Shown in pieces: positions 48,105-56,744 of a stretch of DNA of 64,000 nt. A model generated the notes under the pieces. That model was not told the DNA's origin. It searched no databases and saw only the letters and a program-made list of their open reading frames with translations. The position numbers and the translations under genes were made by a program. Within the stretch, counting starts at the first letter, position 1; each line of letters begins with the position of its first letter. The stretch is from NCBI RefSeq assembly GCF_017254835.1, contig NZ_JAFKCW010000004.1, positions 186,001 to 250,000 of the forward strand, written 5' to 3'. Source of the stretch: Algoriphagus aestuariicola (GTDB taxonomy: Bacteria > Bacteroidota > Bacteroidia > Cytophagales > Cyclobacteriaceae).

Positions 48105-49517
48105 TCATAGTTCTCTGATTAATTCAGGTTGAGGGGTAGGCTGGGCTGCGGCCTCGCCGGTCTCCAGACCAAATTCACCTTCCCATTTTGCAATAACCAC
48201 TGTTGCCAGGCAGTTGCCGATGACATTGACCGAGGTTCTTGCCATATCCATCAGTTCATCGATCGCCAGGATCAAAAATATTGGAGCCATGGGCAGGTTA
48301 AAGCTCGCTGCAGTACCCATTAGGATAATCAGGGAAGCTCTGGGAATGCCAGCCACACCTTTGCTGGTCAGCATCAGTGTCAATACCATCAGGATTTGAG
48401 TTTCCAGACTCATTTGGATTCCAGCGGCCTGGGCTACAAAGATCGACGCCAAGGCCAGGTAGAGCGTGGTGCCGTCCAGATTGAAACTATAGCCGGTAGG
48501 CATCACAAATGCCACGATCTTCCGGGGAACTCCAAACTTTTCCATGGCTTCCATAGCCTTGGGAAGCGCTGCCTCCGAACTGGTCGTCGCGAATGCAATG
48601 GACACAGGCTCAGAGATGGCCTTCAGAAATTTGATTACAGGGATCTTGAGCAGGTAGGCAATGGGGAGCAGCACCAGCACCAAAAAGCCCAACAAAGCCA
48701 CATACAGCGTTGCCAACAGATGAAACAGGTTGACCAATATCCCAAGCCCCATCTCACCCACCGTGTAGGCAATGGCTGCCCCGACACCAAAGGGGGCAAA
48801 GTACATGATCAACCGGGTAAAGTTAAACATGACCTCTGACAGGCTCTCGGTAAACGAAAGCATCAGCTGCTTCTTCTTTCCGTCCTTCACCAGTGCCAGC
48901 CCGATTCCAAAAAGGATACTGAAAAGAACAATCTGCAAGATCTCCCCTTCGTAGATGGACTTGGCAATGTTTTCCGGGAAAATATGGAGGATGACTTCTT
49001 GCCAACCCCGCGCAGTCCCCTGAAGGGGTACCTCACCTTCAGGCAGTTCGATCCCGACTCCGGCTTGGGAGATGTTGATGGCCACAAGTCCGATGATCAA
49101 AGTCAGTGTGGTCACCAGCTCAAAATACAGCAGGGACTTCCAACCCATCCTGCCAACCTGCTTGAGGTTGGAATGGCCCGCAATCCCCACCACCAGGGTG
49201 CCAAAGAGTAAGGGGGCAATCACGGTTTTGATCAGTTTGAGAAATACTTGGCTGACCACTTTCAGGTTCATTGCCAGTTCGGGAAAGTCGACCCCTATGG
49301 CGATTCCGATAAGCATGCTCCCGAATATCCAAGTAGTGAGGGATGCCTTTTTCAGACAGTACCCCACCACGGCCACCAAGCCCAGCCACCTGCTGGCCAT
49401 TAGGAGTGCGTCGGAGAGGAGCTCCGGCCATAGCAGGTGCAATACACCGGTCAGCGCCGCTTGGGTGGCCAATGCCACCAATAGATATAGGATCGTGTTT
49501 GATTTTTTAAGAGACAT
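48105..49517 (-). CDS. Dicarboxylate/amino acid:cation symporter (DAACS family)
   Basis: A 470-residue glutamate/aspartate or C4-dicarboxylate importer. The conserved re-entrant loop AFATTSSEAALPKAMEAMEKFGV, the GYSFNLDGTTLYLALASIFVAQ motif and the second loop LMLTSKGVAGIPRASLIILMGTAASFN are intact. The residue pattern after the second loop (AIDELMDMARTSVNVIGNCLATVVIAKWEGE) is of the GltP/DctA type. It imports with Na+ or H+. There is no clear neighbour to fix the substrate. Confidence 0.95.
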   Translation of the reverse strand: MSLKKSNTILYLLVALATQAALTGVLHLLWPELLSDALLMASRWLGLVAVVGYCLKKASLTTWIFGSMLIGIAIGVDFPELAMNLKVVSQVFLKLIKTVIAPLLFGTLVVGIAGHSNLKQVGRMGWKSLLYFELVTTLTLIIGLVAINISQAGVGIELPEGEVPLQGTARGWQEVILHIFPENIAKSIYEGEILQIVLFSILFGIGLALVKDGKKKQLMLSFTESLSEVMFNFTRLIMYFAPFGVGAAIAYTVGEMGLGILVNLFHLLATLYVALLGFLVLVLLPIAYLLKIPVIKFLKAISEPVSIAFATTSSEAALPKAMEAMEKFGVPRKIVAFVMPTGYSFNLDGTTLYLALASIFVAQAAGIQMSLETQILMVLTLMLTSKGVAGIPRASLIILMGTAASFNLPMAPIFLILAIDELMDMARTSVNVIGNCLATVVIAKWEGEFGLETGEAAAQPTPQPELIREL

Positions 49518-50018
49518 AAGGAGAATGCAATACAGATGGATTTCAGGACCAGAGATCGGCGGTATTTTGGGATTTTGGCAGATTGCAATACACGGGACGT
49601 ATCCGTGTTTTCAGGTTTGATTTTTAGTGACTGCCCAGGAACGAATCCGGGAGTGGAGTGAGAGTTGCCGCGTCAAGACCAGGAGATGGATAGGTGATTT
49701 TCCCCTTTTTTAGGAAACACCCCGGATGAGTCACAATCGGGAAAGTCCGTAGTTTTTCCAACTGAAGCATTGTACTCGGTAGGGCCGCTTGCGACCGGCC
49801 GGTATTGCTCAGGCCATCCTGTCTAGTTGGCGTTTGGTTGGACAGACATTCTTATCCTAGACCTCCTTGGCAAGATGGGCCGACTGCCATATCCGTTGGT
49901 TAGCAGCTGCCGTAGCCCATTCTTTTTATCCGGGAGTAAGCGTGCAAACTCAAGCAACTGGTTTTATTCCAATTGATTTGGGCGATTCACCCAGAAGAGC
50001 GGCTGGGCTTTCCGGTGA

Positions 50019-50387
50019 CTAAGTGAAACAGTGGTGGGGACACACTGTCAAAAAATCAGGTAGGCTTATAGAGATCGCCATCGGCAAGCCTTGCTTGTTG
50101 TTTCCTTTCAGAATACAGCATGCCGACAATCCAGAATAGGGATTGGGGATGGATTGAGGCTCAAAAAAATACTGGACTGTCCGGGCTACCGGCCGTTGGG
50201 GTACATACCCAAATGGAAGTCCATCGCCTACTTCCAGGCTTATACTTTGCTGAAGGAAATTGGTGGGATAGAATATTTCACCCGGTGCAGGCGAGTCAGG
50301 GTTGGAGGCCACGGGAATATTCCCGGACCAAATGCTCACCGCAATTGCCAGATTGAGGAATAAGAATAGGATCCCAAAAACCCTCAT
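50019..50387 (-). CDS. Possible small secreted protein
   Basis: A 122-residue ORF from an ATG at 50387. The first 30 residues form a convincing signal peptide (MRVFGILFLFLNLAIAVSIW). The rest has no recognisable domain and is rich in Pro, Ser and Cys near the end. No neighbour supports it, so it may be spurious. Confidence 0.35.
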   Translation of the reverse strand: MRVFGILFLFLNLAIAVSIWSGNIPVASNPDSPAPGEIFYPTNFLQQSISLEVGDGLPFGYVPQRPVARTVQYFFEPQSIPNPYSGLSACCILKGNNKQGLPMAISISLPDFLTVCPHHCFT

Positions 50388-50485
50388 AGGAAATATTTGC
50401 AGGTAAAGCTAGCTGAAAAAAAAGACTTGATTTTAAAACAGGGTGTCAAATAGTTTTGTGTGGAGTTAAAATTTCAAACCCTAGT

Positions 50486-51123
50486 CCGACCTGCCTCCGC
50501 ATTCACAACCCACCCCAATGCCTATTGTGATTCCGCGCTCTACCCTAGACAACTATAAATCTGGCCTTCAGTCTTCTTTGCCGGCCATCTCGACGATAGG
50601 AGAGATCTCACAGGTTGGACAACTCGACAACAGCTCCGCTCACTTTAAGCTCTTCATTTTCGTCTTCCCGACTTCCTAGGCAGGATTGTTAAACAAACGC
50701 CTGCCTACCACAAAACTCCAAAGGGAGGGACGGCCCTTCAGGATTTACGGTTTTTGGTTCTGCGGAAAACCGTAAAAAAACAGGTTAGCTCCTGAGTGCG
50801 GACAAACCGTTAATAAACAGCCCTGTGGGCTGTTTTAGGTTTGGGCCAGGTTGTAGGGAGGGGAGATCCACCTGTTTTTAGGTTTGGAGCAGGACCAAAA
50901 ATCCAATCGATACGGAATAAAGGATGGATCAGAAAACACCACCGATTGGAAGTAAAGACTGGGGCCAAGGGTTTTTGGTTACTTTTTGCCCCACAAAAAG
51001 TGACAAATAGGAAAACAGCCTTTTAGGTTCTAAAAAGCATTAATCAAGCCTGTACCTAGATCTCAGTAGGCTGGACAGCACCTATGGTTGGCATTAACGA
51101 TTTCCTCCTTTTCAGCCTTCTCA
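50486..51123 (+). repeat. Long direct repeat, copy 2
   Basis: The second copy of the 0.6-kb repeat at 34928-35540, with about 25 extra bases near the 3' end. Its inner hairpin is TTTACGGTTTT/AAAACCGTAAA (50744-50776) where copy 1 has TTCACGG/CCGTGAA: a C-G pair has become T-A, both arms changing together. The variable-stem hairpin (50815-50835) is the same as in copy 1. Confidence 0.85.
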
Positions 51124-51374
51124 CTCCCGTGCTGAGCAGGTCGAAGCGCCTGTGCTGAGCCCGTCGAAGCATTAGCTTTCTGCCTTTACAGACCCCTCTT
51201 CAAAAACTCCACGAGACCCCGAATTTCTATAACCAAGTCAGCCGTCAACTCAACGTATTCAAACTCATGCTAGGCATGATTCAGTTTTGGATGGCATGCC
51301 TATCATCAGTTTTCGACAAAAAAAATCTCATTTTTTAAATATATTGAAGCCTTGACCTAGAGTTTAAAAACATC

Positions 51375-52460
51375 ATGCATCCATTCATTTTGGCCATTGG
51401 GCTCTTGTTATATAGCTTCCTAGAATCCGACCATAGGCTGGAAAAAGCCAGAGAACAATACAAAAGTGCCAATTCCGTGAGCTATCATCAGACTGCCTAT
51501 TATCCAATTCCCGATGCGGATATCGTGGATTCGTCAAAGATGTTCGTCGTAATTTTCAATCCTGGATTGCTGGACTACCAATTTCTTGTTTCAAGAATGG
51601 ACGTAGATGAGGTTTATCAAGATGGGATTTTTAGCGAAGTCAGGCATAAGGAAAAAGCATACTACCGCTATGAAAAATCTGAAAATCAAAAATCTTACAT
51701 GGAGTCTTCCCTTTTGAATAAATATGGTCCGATTTCTTTGCTTCAACATGAATGGAAATATCTAAACGACACGGCTCTAAGTAACAGGCAATACGGCCAT
51801 TTCATGCGGATAGAAAGAGAGTGGGTATATGAAGAAAAACAAATTGTGGTCGAACACCATATCTTTCTTTCTCCTGATGACTTAATCGCCCGGTTTGAAC
51901 GAAGAAATTATGTGGATGGTGCACTCACTCAAACCGTCACCTATCGATATGATGAATACCAATTTGATCAGCATACCTTATCCCCACGGGCATCATCTCC
52001 GGAGCTGTATTCTATGAAGTATTTTGAGCGGGTGGATAAATTGAAAGCCCTTGAAAAGGGTACTTCAGCACCGCATTTTGAGGGGAGGGGCACCAATGGG
52101 GAAGAGATTGTATTCGGAAAAGAGCTGAGTGAACAAACCCTACTTTTATTCGGATCAATTTCCTGTGGATATTCTCAGATGGTAATAGAACATATCAGCC
52201 AAGAGCAGTTCAAGTTGAAAAATGGGGTAGCACTGCTTACATTTTTAGGTTCTGATACAAGAGAAAGAGCGGTCAAATACTTGGAGAAATTTCCCTTATC
52301 TAATCCAGTAATTGTGGATCGTCGGGATATCGAAACCAGTTATGGGATTGCAGGATATCCGATTTTGCATCTGATTGATCAAAACGGCACGATTACCGAA
52401 AGCCTCGCTGGATCCTCGGGAATCATCGAATTATTAGATCGTCTGGCAGCTGAAAAGTGA
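51375..52460 (+). CDS. Thioredoxin-fold (TlpA-like) protein with a large N-terminal domain
   Basis: A 361-residue protein. The first 15-20 residues are hydrophobic and may be a signal or anchor. Residues about 25-220 are a Bacteroidota-specific beta-rich domain of unknown function. From about 235 to the end is a thioredoxin/AhpC-like fold (APHFEGRGTNGEEIVFGKELSEQTLLLFGSISCGYSQMVIEHI ... YGIAGYPILHLIDQNGTI), with the cis-Pro in GYPIL. The redox motif is SCGYS, keeping the first Cys but with Ser in place of the second, so a normal disulfide cycle is unlikely. It may be a peroxidase-like or structural protein. Confidence 0.75.
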   Translation: MHPFILAIGLLLYSFLESDHRLEKAREQYKSANSVSYHQTAYYPIPDADIVDSSKMFVVIFNPGLLDYQFLVSRMDVDEVYQDGIFSEVRHKEKAYYRYEKSENQKSYMESSLLNKYGPISLLQHEWKYLNDTALSNRQYGHFMRIEREWVYEEKQIVVEHHIFLSPDDLIARFERRNYVDGALTQTVTYRYDEYQFDQHTLSPRASSPELYSMKYFERVDKLKALEKGTSAPHFEGRGTNGEEIVFGKELSEQTLLLFGSISCGYSQMVIEHISQEQFKLKNGVALLTFLGSDTRERAVKYLEKFPLSNPVIVDRRDIETSYGIAGYPILHLIDQNGTITESLAGSSGIIELLDRLAAEK

Positions 52461-53009
52461 TTTGCGAAGCGGTCCCCAGAAAAATCATCGATTGGTAGCA
52501 GATTTCATTGAGAGCGTCCACGGAGTAGTGCAAGGCCTTTCCTCCCGGTGGTTTGTGTCTCCACAAACCACTAAACCGAATGCCATGGAGGACGTTTCAC
52601 TGAGATTCGCGACCACCATACTCCCAAATTCCTTGTAATTATGCGCATCCCGGTAGCAGTAATGGAAGCGGAGGTTCTTGATCTGACATACCTCTTCCAA
52701 AAACTATCCAAATCAGCTTCGCCGTCAAAAGAAGTATAAGTTCAGAGTGGTTTTCGAATAAAATTTATTAGTTTTCATCAATAGCTCATTCGTTCCAAAG
52801 CGGAGGTCAAGTAGAACAGTTTTTACCAATCGATGCGAGTTTCTCGCAGATGGAAACAAAAAAGGCCCGCATAGGAATACAGGCCAGTTCTTTTACCTGA
52901 TTACGTTTCGTTTCTGAAAGAGGCTTGATCAGATCTAACACTTCAAATATACGGATTTTCCTTTCCCCCTGATTCGAAAGGAATCGGAATCCTGATAGAT
53001 TCAGCCAGT
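52461..53009. other. Intergenic region with shared hairpin
   Basis: 549 bases with no supported gene. The perfect hairpin GTGGTTTGTG-TCTC-CACAAACCAC (52548-52571) is the same as at 35841-35864 apart from the loop. A 6-bp hairpin TGCGAG/CTCGCA lies at 52834-52848. The region ends in the upstream sequence of the DUF6934-like gene. Confidence 0.55.
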
Positions 53010-53537
53010 ATGACGGGAAGTACGTCTTATGAACTCACCAAGCTCTCCTCGGACCCGAAACAATTCCTGTATGGTTTTGCGACCCCAAGTGGAAATTTCA
53101 AAATCGTGGAGCATTCGCTTATCGAAACAAGGGATGATAGAAAAGTCTATAACTTGGGTTTCGGAGATTATAATGCCGAAACAGGACAGGTGATTGACGA
53201 CGAGGTGTCTAATAAGGGAGATGGGAGAATTATCCTCAATACAGTCTTATCCACGATACCGCTTTTCTTCGATCAAAACCCAAGCGATGCGCTTATCGTG
53301 CAAGGTAGTGACAGCCGGGATGACTTTCCGGAAAAATGCCGACTTACCTGTATAAAAAGATGTACTGATAATTGTAGAAAGCAGCATCAAAGAATTAGAA
53401 TTTACTGTAATTTCTTGGATAAAAATTTCGGCAGCTTGGTGAAGAATTACATTTTCTTCGGCCTTTCGGAGTCAAGAGAACTTGATTTTGAACAGTATAT
53501 ACCAGGGAACTCTTATCAAAGGGGTTTTGATTTATAG
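53010..53537 (+). CDS. DUF6934-like protein
   Basis: A 175-residue soluble protein. YELTKLSSDPKQFLYGFATPSGNFKIVEHSL, KVYNLGFGDYNAETGQVIDDEVSNKGDGRIILNTVLSTI and the section ALIVQGSDSRDDFPEKCRL fit the family I recall as DUF6934, which occurs in Bacteroidota next to a very small downstream gene. The function is not known; the pairing suggests a toxin-antitoxin or addiction-type pair, but no experiment supports it that I know of. It is followed 44 bases later by the 54-residue ORF. Confidence 0.6.
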   Translation: MTGSTSYELTKLSSDPKQFLYGFATPSGNFKIVEHSLIETRDDRKVYNLGFGDYNAETGQVIDDEVSNKGDGRIILNTVLSTIPLFFDQNPSDALIVQGSDSRDDFPEKCRLTCIKRCTDNCRKQHQRIRIYCNFLDKNFGSLVKNYIFFGLSESRELDFEQYIPGNSYQRGFDL

Positions 53538-53581
53538 GAAAAAGTGATGAGTTTTAAGTCGCTTTTAAACGGACAGGAAAC

Positions 53582-53746
53582 ATGGGAAAAAAAACTGATA
53601 GCAACGTCATTGTTGTTAAAAGCAGCGTTAAAGCTAAAAAAGAGCTGCAAAACATCGGAGCATCCCTGAAAGGCAAGGAGCTTTTCAAGCAAAAAGTGGA
53701 CAGTGCCAAAGAAATATTGGCAAATATAAAATCGTTGCCCGTTTGA
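53582..53746 (+). CDS. Small basic protein paired with the DUF6934-like gene
   Basis: A 54-residue ORF (ATG at 53582, TGA at 53744-53746), shorter than usual gene-finding cut-offs. The sequence begins MGKKTDSNVIVVKSSVKAKKE, is lysine-rich and looks helical (KELFKQKVDSAKEILANIKSL). It matches the size and character of the small gene that commonly follows DUF6934 genes. Confidence 0.6.
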   Translation: MGKKTDSNVIVVKSSVKAKKELQNIGASLKGKELFKQKVDSAKEILANIKSLPV

Positions 53747-54152
53747 CTGGACTCAACGGATATAAATTGTAATCAAAAGGAGCCTTGTGCTCTTTTTTTG
53801 TTTTAGGATAGGACTGCTTTCTGCCAACTGGCCCCTGCCTTAGCAAAGTGTTGCCTCACATCAATCAATACAATCCATAACCCATTTGGCGGGGTGCTGC
53901 TTCCTTAAATAGAAATGTTGCTTTAGCCCATCTCCTCTCCGCCACCGGCGGTGATAAATCAAAGTTCGGAGGGGTGCGTTGGGTCGACGCAGCAGCGGGG
54001 TGCGCGGTGGTCAAGTGCGGTAGGAGCTTTGCTGCGTCTTGATTTTTTCGTTCTTTTTTATCAAGAAAAAAGAACACAGAGAAATAGACGGTCAAGGCAT
54101 TCAGAGCGGAGTAAACCCATCAATTCACCCTCGTTCCTTAATTTTGCTACTT
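53747..54152. repeat. Repeat-containing spacer
   Basis: 406 bases. It contains the uninterrupted hairpin GTTCTTTTTT-ATCAAG-AAAAAAGAAC (54050-54075), the empty form of the two module-split copies in block 2. Upstream is a GC-rich section with CGGTAGGAGCTTTGCTGCGTCTTGA shared with blocks 1 and 2. No gene is seen. Confidence 0.7.
54139..54146 (+). promoter_or_regulatory. Candidate -7 box (TAATTTTG)
   Basis: An exact TAnnTTTG match ending six bases before the ATG at 54153, which again implies a leaderless or nearly leaderless message, as at 19051. Confidence 0.4.
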
Positions 54153-54374
54153 ATGCAAACCTCACTATACGATCACCAGCTCCTCGCTTCTGACCAGCCA
54201 CAAACCTGCCCGGTTTGCGGACTTCGAACTGAAATACTTTCAGATCTAAGCCATACGCTGGCAAAGACTCAGATTCACCGATGTCCCGACAAGGGATGCG
54301 GATTTGAATTTGTCGCAACTGCCGAGGATGGACAAGTATTTCTCTCCTTGAACGGCCTAATTGGGGACAAATGA
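54153..54374 (+). CDS. Small zinc-ribbon-like protein
   Basis: A 73-residue protein from the ATG at 54153 (MQTSLYDHQLLASDQ). Two metal-binding pairs are visible, CPVCG about residue 18 and HRCPDKGCGFEF about residue 48, which would make a zinc ribbon. Function unknown; small zinc ribbons often bind nucleic acids or proteins. The frame is open further upstream, but that part lies inside the repeat and after the -7 box the ATG is the natural start. Confidence 0.65.
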   Translation: MQTSLYDHQLLASDQPQTCPVCGLRTEILSDLSHTLAKTQIHRCPDKGCGFEFVATAEDGQVFLSLNGLIGDK

Positions 54375-54740
54375 GGGAGTAACTGAGGGTGTAAATCCCA
54401 ATAGGACAACAGATGTGTGGCTTTGCATCTGAAGCTTGCCCTGCTATTACAAAACATCAATCGGAGAGGCGGGGGGGGCCGACGTGGACCTTTCCGCCGC
54501 AGGAGGAAGCGGGCCAGCGTCCGGCCTCGTGCGGTGAGGACTGAGCGTCAAGGATTAACCCGCCCCGGCGGGCTAATCTAGCGAAGGGCCAGGATGCAGG
54601 GAGGCTTTTTAGCCTTTGCCAGGATGTAGGGCTGACAAATTCCACCCAGTCACCGCAATAATTTGACTACTCCCAGAATGTGGTCGATTATGCCCATTCC
54701 TCTTGATTTGACTTAAAGAAAACAGTACTAGACCTGAAAC
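54375..54740. repeat. Repeat-containing spacer with a variable-stem element
   Basis: The variable-stem element at 54543-54602 has stem GATTAACCCGCC (54553-54564) with GGCGGGCTAATC (54567-54578), one mismatch, and the right flank TAGCGAAGGGCCAGGATGCAGGG without the CCCGAT module. A tail with AATTTGACTACTCCCAGA follows (54660-54680), also found at about 55850 and 57640. Confidence 0.7.
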
Positions 54741-55622
54741 ATGAATTCAAAGAAGACCGCAGACCGTATAATGCCCTTTATTCCTTTTGTCCCCTTGCCG
54801 GCCACAGGGGTGGGGGTTTATACGATGATGTATTTTGATGTTCCTGCTGCGGTTTGGCTATTGAATCTGGCTGTTGTGTGCCTTGGAACTTTCATTTCAC
54901 TGCTGCTTTTAAAGAAGCCAGTTCCACAGCCGGACATCAATCCTATTCTTGTTTTAGCTGTTTTATCGCTTTTGCTGGTAGGGACTTTTTTTAGTAGCGG
55001 AGTGATGGACGTGCATCGTTGGATAAATATCAATTCCCTGCAACTTAATGTTGGACTGATGGTTACGCCTCTGATATTGATACAGATTTCCAGGATTGCC
55101 ACCCGTACTTTTGCCCTTACATTTAGCGTCCTGGTAACGATTGTTTTTTTATTGCAGCCAGATGCGTCGTTGGTGTCCGCATTTGCCGTTTCAGTCTATG
55201 TTCTACTCGTTAAGAAACCTAGGGGAAGACAGATTGGCCTATCGTTTTTGTTTTTCGCCTTGTTTGTGATAGGCTACTCTTGGCATAATTTGGACGGTCT
55301 AGAGCCAGTAAGGTATGTAGAGACTATCACTGCTATGGCGAGAGAGATTTCCATGACTTTGTATTTTGTGTCAATTATTTCATTGCTTTTGTTGGTCGTC
55401 CCATTTGTATATCCCTATCCCAAGAACGATCAGTTGTCTATTTCTTTGGGTATTTATTTTTTGATCAGTTTACTCGCGCCATTCTTTGGGCATTTCCCGG
55501 TTATGTTTATGGGTTATGGAATCTCGCCTATACTGGGCTATTTTATTGCTTTAGTTTGGAAAATCAACACGCATAGTAGCGAGACAAGAAAGGAGCTTGT
55601 TTTGCTGAAAAAGACAGGATAG
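54741..55622 (+). CDS. Membrane protein resembling a shortened SEDS (FtsW/RodA) protein
   Basis: A 293-residue protein with about 8-9 transmembrane helices. The pair of segments GVMDVHRWININSLQLNVGLMVTPLILI and LLQPDASLVSAFAVSVYVLL recalls the two SEDS landmarks (an HRW/RW...P element on one helix and the QPD loop), but the protein is far shorter than FtsW or RodA, which have about 400 residues and 10 helices. The catalytic Asp of SEDS glycosyltransferases could be the one in QPDAS. The similarity is by eye only, so the family remains open. Confidence 0.45.
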   Translation: MNSKKTADRIMPFIPFVPLPATGVGVYTMMYFDVPAAVWLLNLAVVCLGTFISLLLLKKPVPQPDINPILVLAVLSLLLVGTFFSSGVMDVHRWININSLQLNVGLMVTPLILIQISRIATRTFALTFSVLVTIVFLLQPDASLVSAFAVSVYVLLVKKPRGRQIGLSFLFFALFVIGYSWHNLDGLEPVRYVETITAMAREISMTLYFVSIISLLLLVVPFVYPYPKNDQLSISLGIYFLISLLAPFFGHFPVMFMGYGISPILGYFIALVWKINTHSSETRKELVLLKKTG

Positions 55623-55943
55623 CCAGCAAACAACCAGTAGGGGGGGAAGACTTAGGATGGTCGGTTTCATCTGATCCTGTTAAACTGTCTGATCAAAGGG
55701 CGGGGGAGGCATAGAAGCCAATTAAAAATCGGTAAGGATATTAGGGTAGGACAAAGTGTCAAGAAATCTTCCTGTGATTCCGATATTGATCGGAATTAGA
55801 CTTGGGCCGGGATGTAGGGCTGGCAAATCCCACCTAGTCCAAACGATAATTTGACTACTCCTAGAGGGGGTAAGCTCGTTTCCAATCGGTGTGAAAAATG
55901 TCCCCATCTCTATTCCAGACAGGATTAGTATCGAATGGAATTC
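55623..55943. repeat. Repeat-containing spacer
   Basis: 321 bases with a relative of the variable-stem element (55750-55860): GACAAAGTGTCAAGAAATC, then a hairpin ATTCCGAT (55777-55784) with ATCGGAAT (55789-55796), then GACTTGGGCCGGGATGTAGGGCTGG and the tail ATAATTTGACTACTCCTAGA. No gene is seen. Confidence 0.65.
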
Positions 55944-56744
55944 CTATTGATAATTACCCGGATTCAAGTGGCGGACATGATTTCGATAGTTTGGATATCC
56001 TTTGGAAAGCTCATGGAAAACATTCGCACAGGTCACCGCATCTTCACACACGTTGTCTCCAAGATTCACTTTAAACCCGCTTTCCCGGCCTAACTGTGCA
56101 TATTTTTCATAATTCCCGGATAATTCAAGCAGGCCTAGGACATCAGTATACCAAATGCTGAAACTTTCTATCCCGTAATTTAGAAATAAGGTCTTAAGAA
56201 TACCCAGTTCTACTACCGAATCATAGATTACCAGTAGATTGTTATTGCAGATTTCTGATAGCGTAGAATCCCAAAGTCTCCTAAAGTTTTGAACAGTTAC
56301 TATTTCATGAAGTCTCACCTCACGGCCTTTTGGCAAAAGCAACGCATCTTCCTCATCGGGGGGAAGAATGTAGTAGTTAGTCCAATGGACAAGCTCTCCA
56401 TTTTTCACAAAAGCCAATCCCACATTGCAGACGATTTCCTGGGGTGAATTGACAAATTGAAAAGCCATACTGATGAAATCAAACTCACCGTCAAAGTAAT
56501 CCGGAAATTTGTGGGGGTTTTCAAAATCCCCCTTTCTTATTTGGCGCTCGATAGCCTTCAAATACTGAGGTTTAAACGTGATACCCTTTTCCCTGTAATA
56601 GGATAAATAAGATTTGAGGTAAGCAGGCCGGGCGCCCTCAATAGTTTTGAAAAACCAATACTCATTTTCCATGCCTGGGGATGTTCCCAAAGGCGAAAAA
56701 GTAGGTGTCTTTTCTTTGTCAAATAAATCATCAAACCAAATCAT
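55944..56744 (-). CDS. DnaQ-like exonuclease-fold protein, probably degenerate
   Basis: A 266-residue protein. Residues about 80-250 follow the DEDD exonuclease layout: a first strand FDFISMAFQF (only one of the two usual acidic residues), a section LWDSTLSEICNNNLLVIYDSVVELGILKTLFLNYGI in the place of the HNxxFD region, and VNLGDNVCEDAVTCANVFHEL in the place of the last DxxxTA helix. Several catalytic residues are therefore missing or replaced, so it may be inactive or bind nucleic acid only. It stands alone between two repeat-containing spacers and is divergent from the restriction island. Another fold cannot be excluded. Confidence 0.4.
   Translation of the reverse strand: MIWFDDLFDKEKTPTFSPLGTSPGMENEYWFFKTIEGARPAYLKSYLSYYREKGITFKPQYLKAIERQIRKGDFENPHKFPDYFDGEFDFISMAFQFVNSPQEIVCNVGLAFVKNGELVHWTNYYILPPDEEDALLLPKGREVRLHEIVTVQNFRRLWDSTLSEICNNNLLVIYDSVVELGILKTLFLNYGIESFSIWYTDVLGLLELSGNYEKYAQLGRESGFKVNLGDNVCEDAVTCANVFHELSKGYPNYRNHVRHLNPGNYQ

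Larger units (their letters stand above)
49518..51374. repeat. Long intergenic region with direct repeat copy 2
   Basis: 1.86 kb. 49518-50018 is unique sequence with no gene; 50019-50387 holds a weak minus-strand ORF (separate entry). The long direct repeat copy 2 covers 50486-51123. 51124-51374 is unique, includes two close copies of GCTGAGC.CGTCGAAGC, and leads into the thioredoxin-like gene. Confidence 0.65.

Noticed and set aside
28320-51123. Insertion sequences as the source of the repeats
   Set aside because: No transposase frame, terminal inverted repeat pair or target duplication of normal IS size is seen; the modules are too short and structured.
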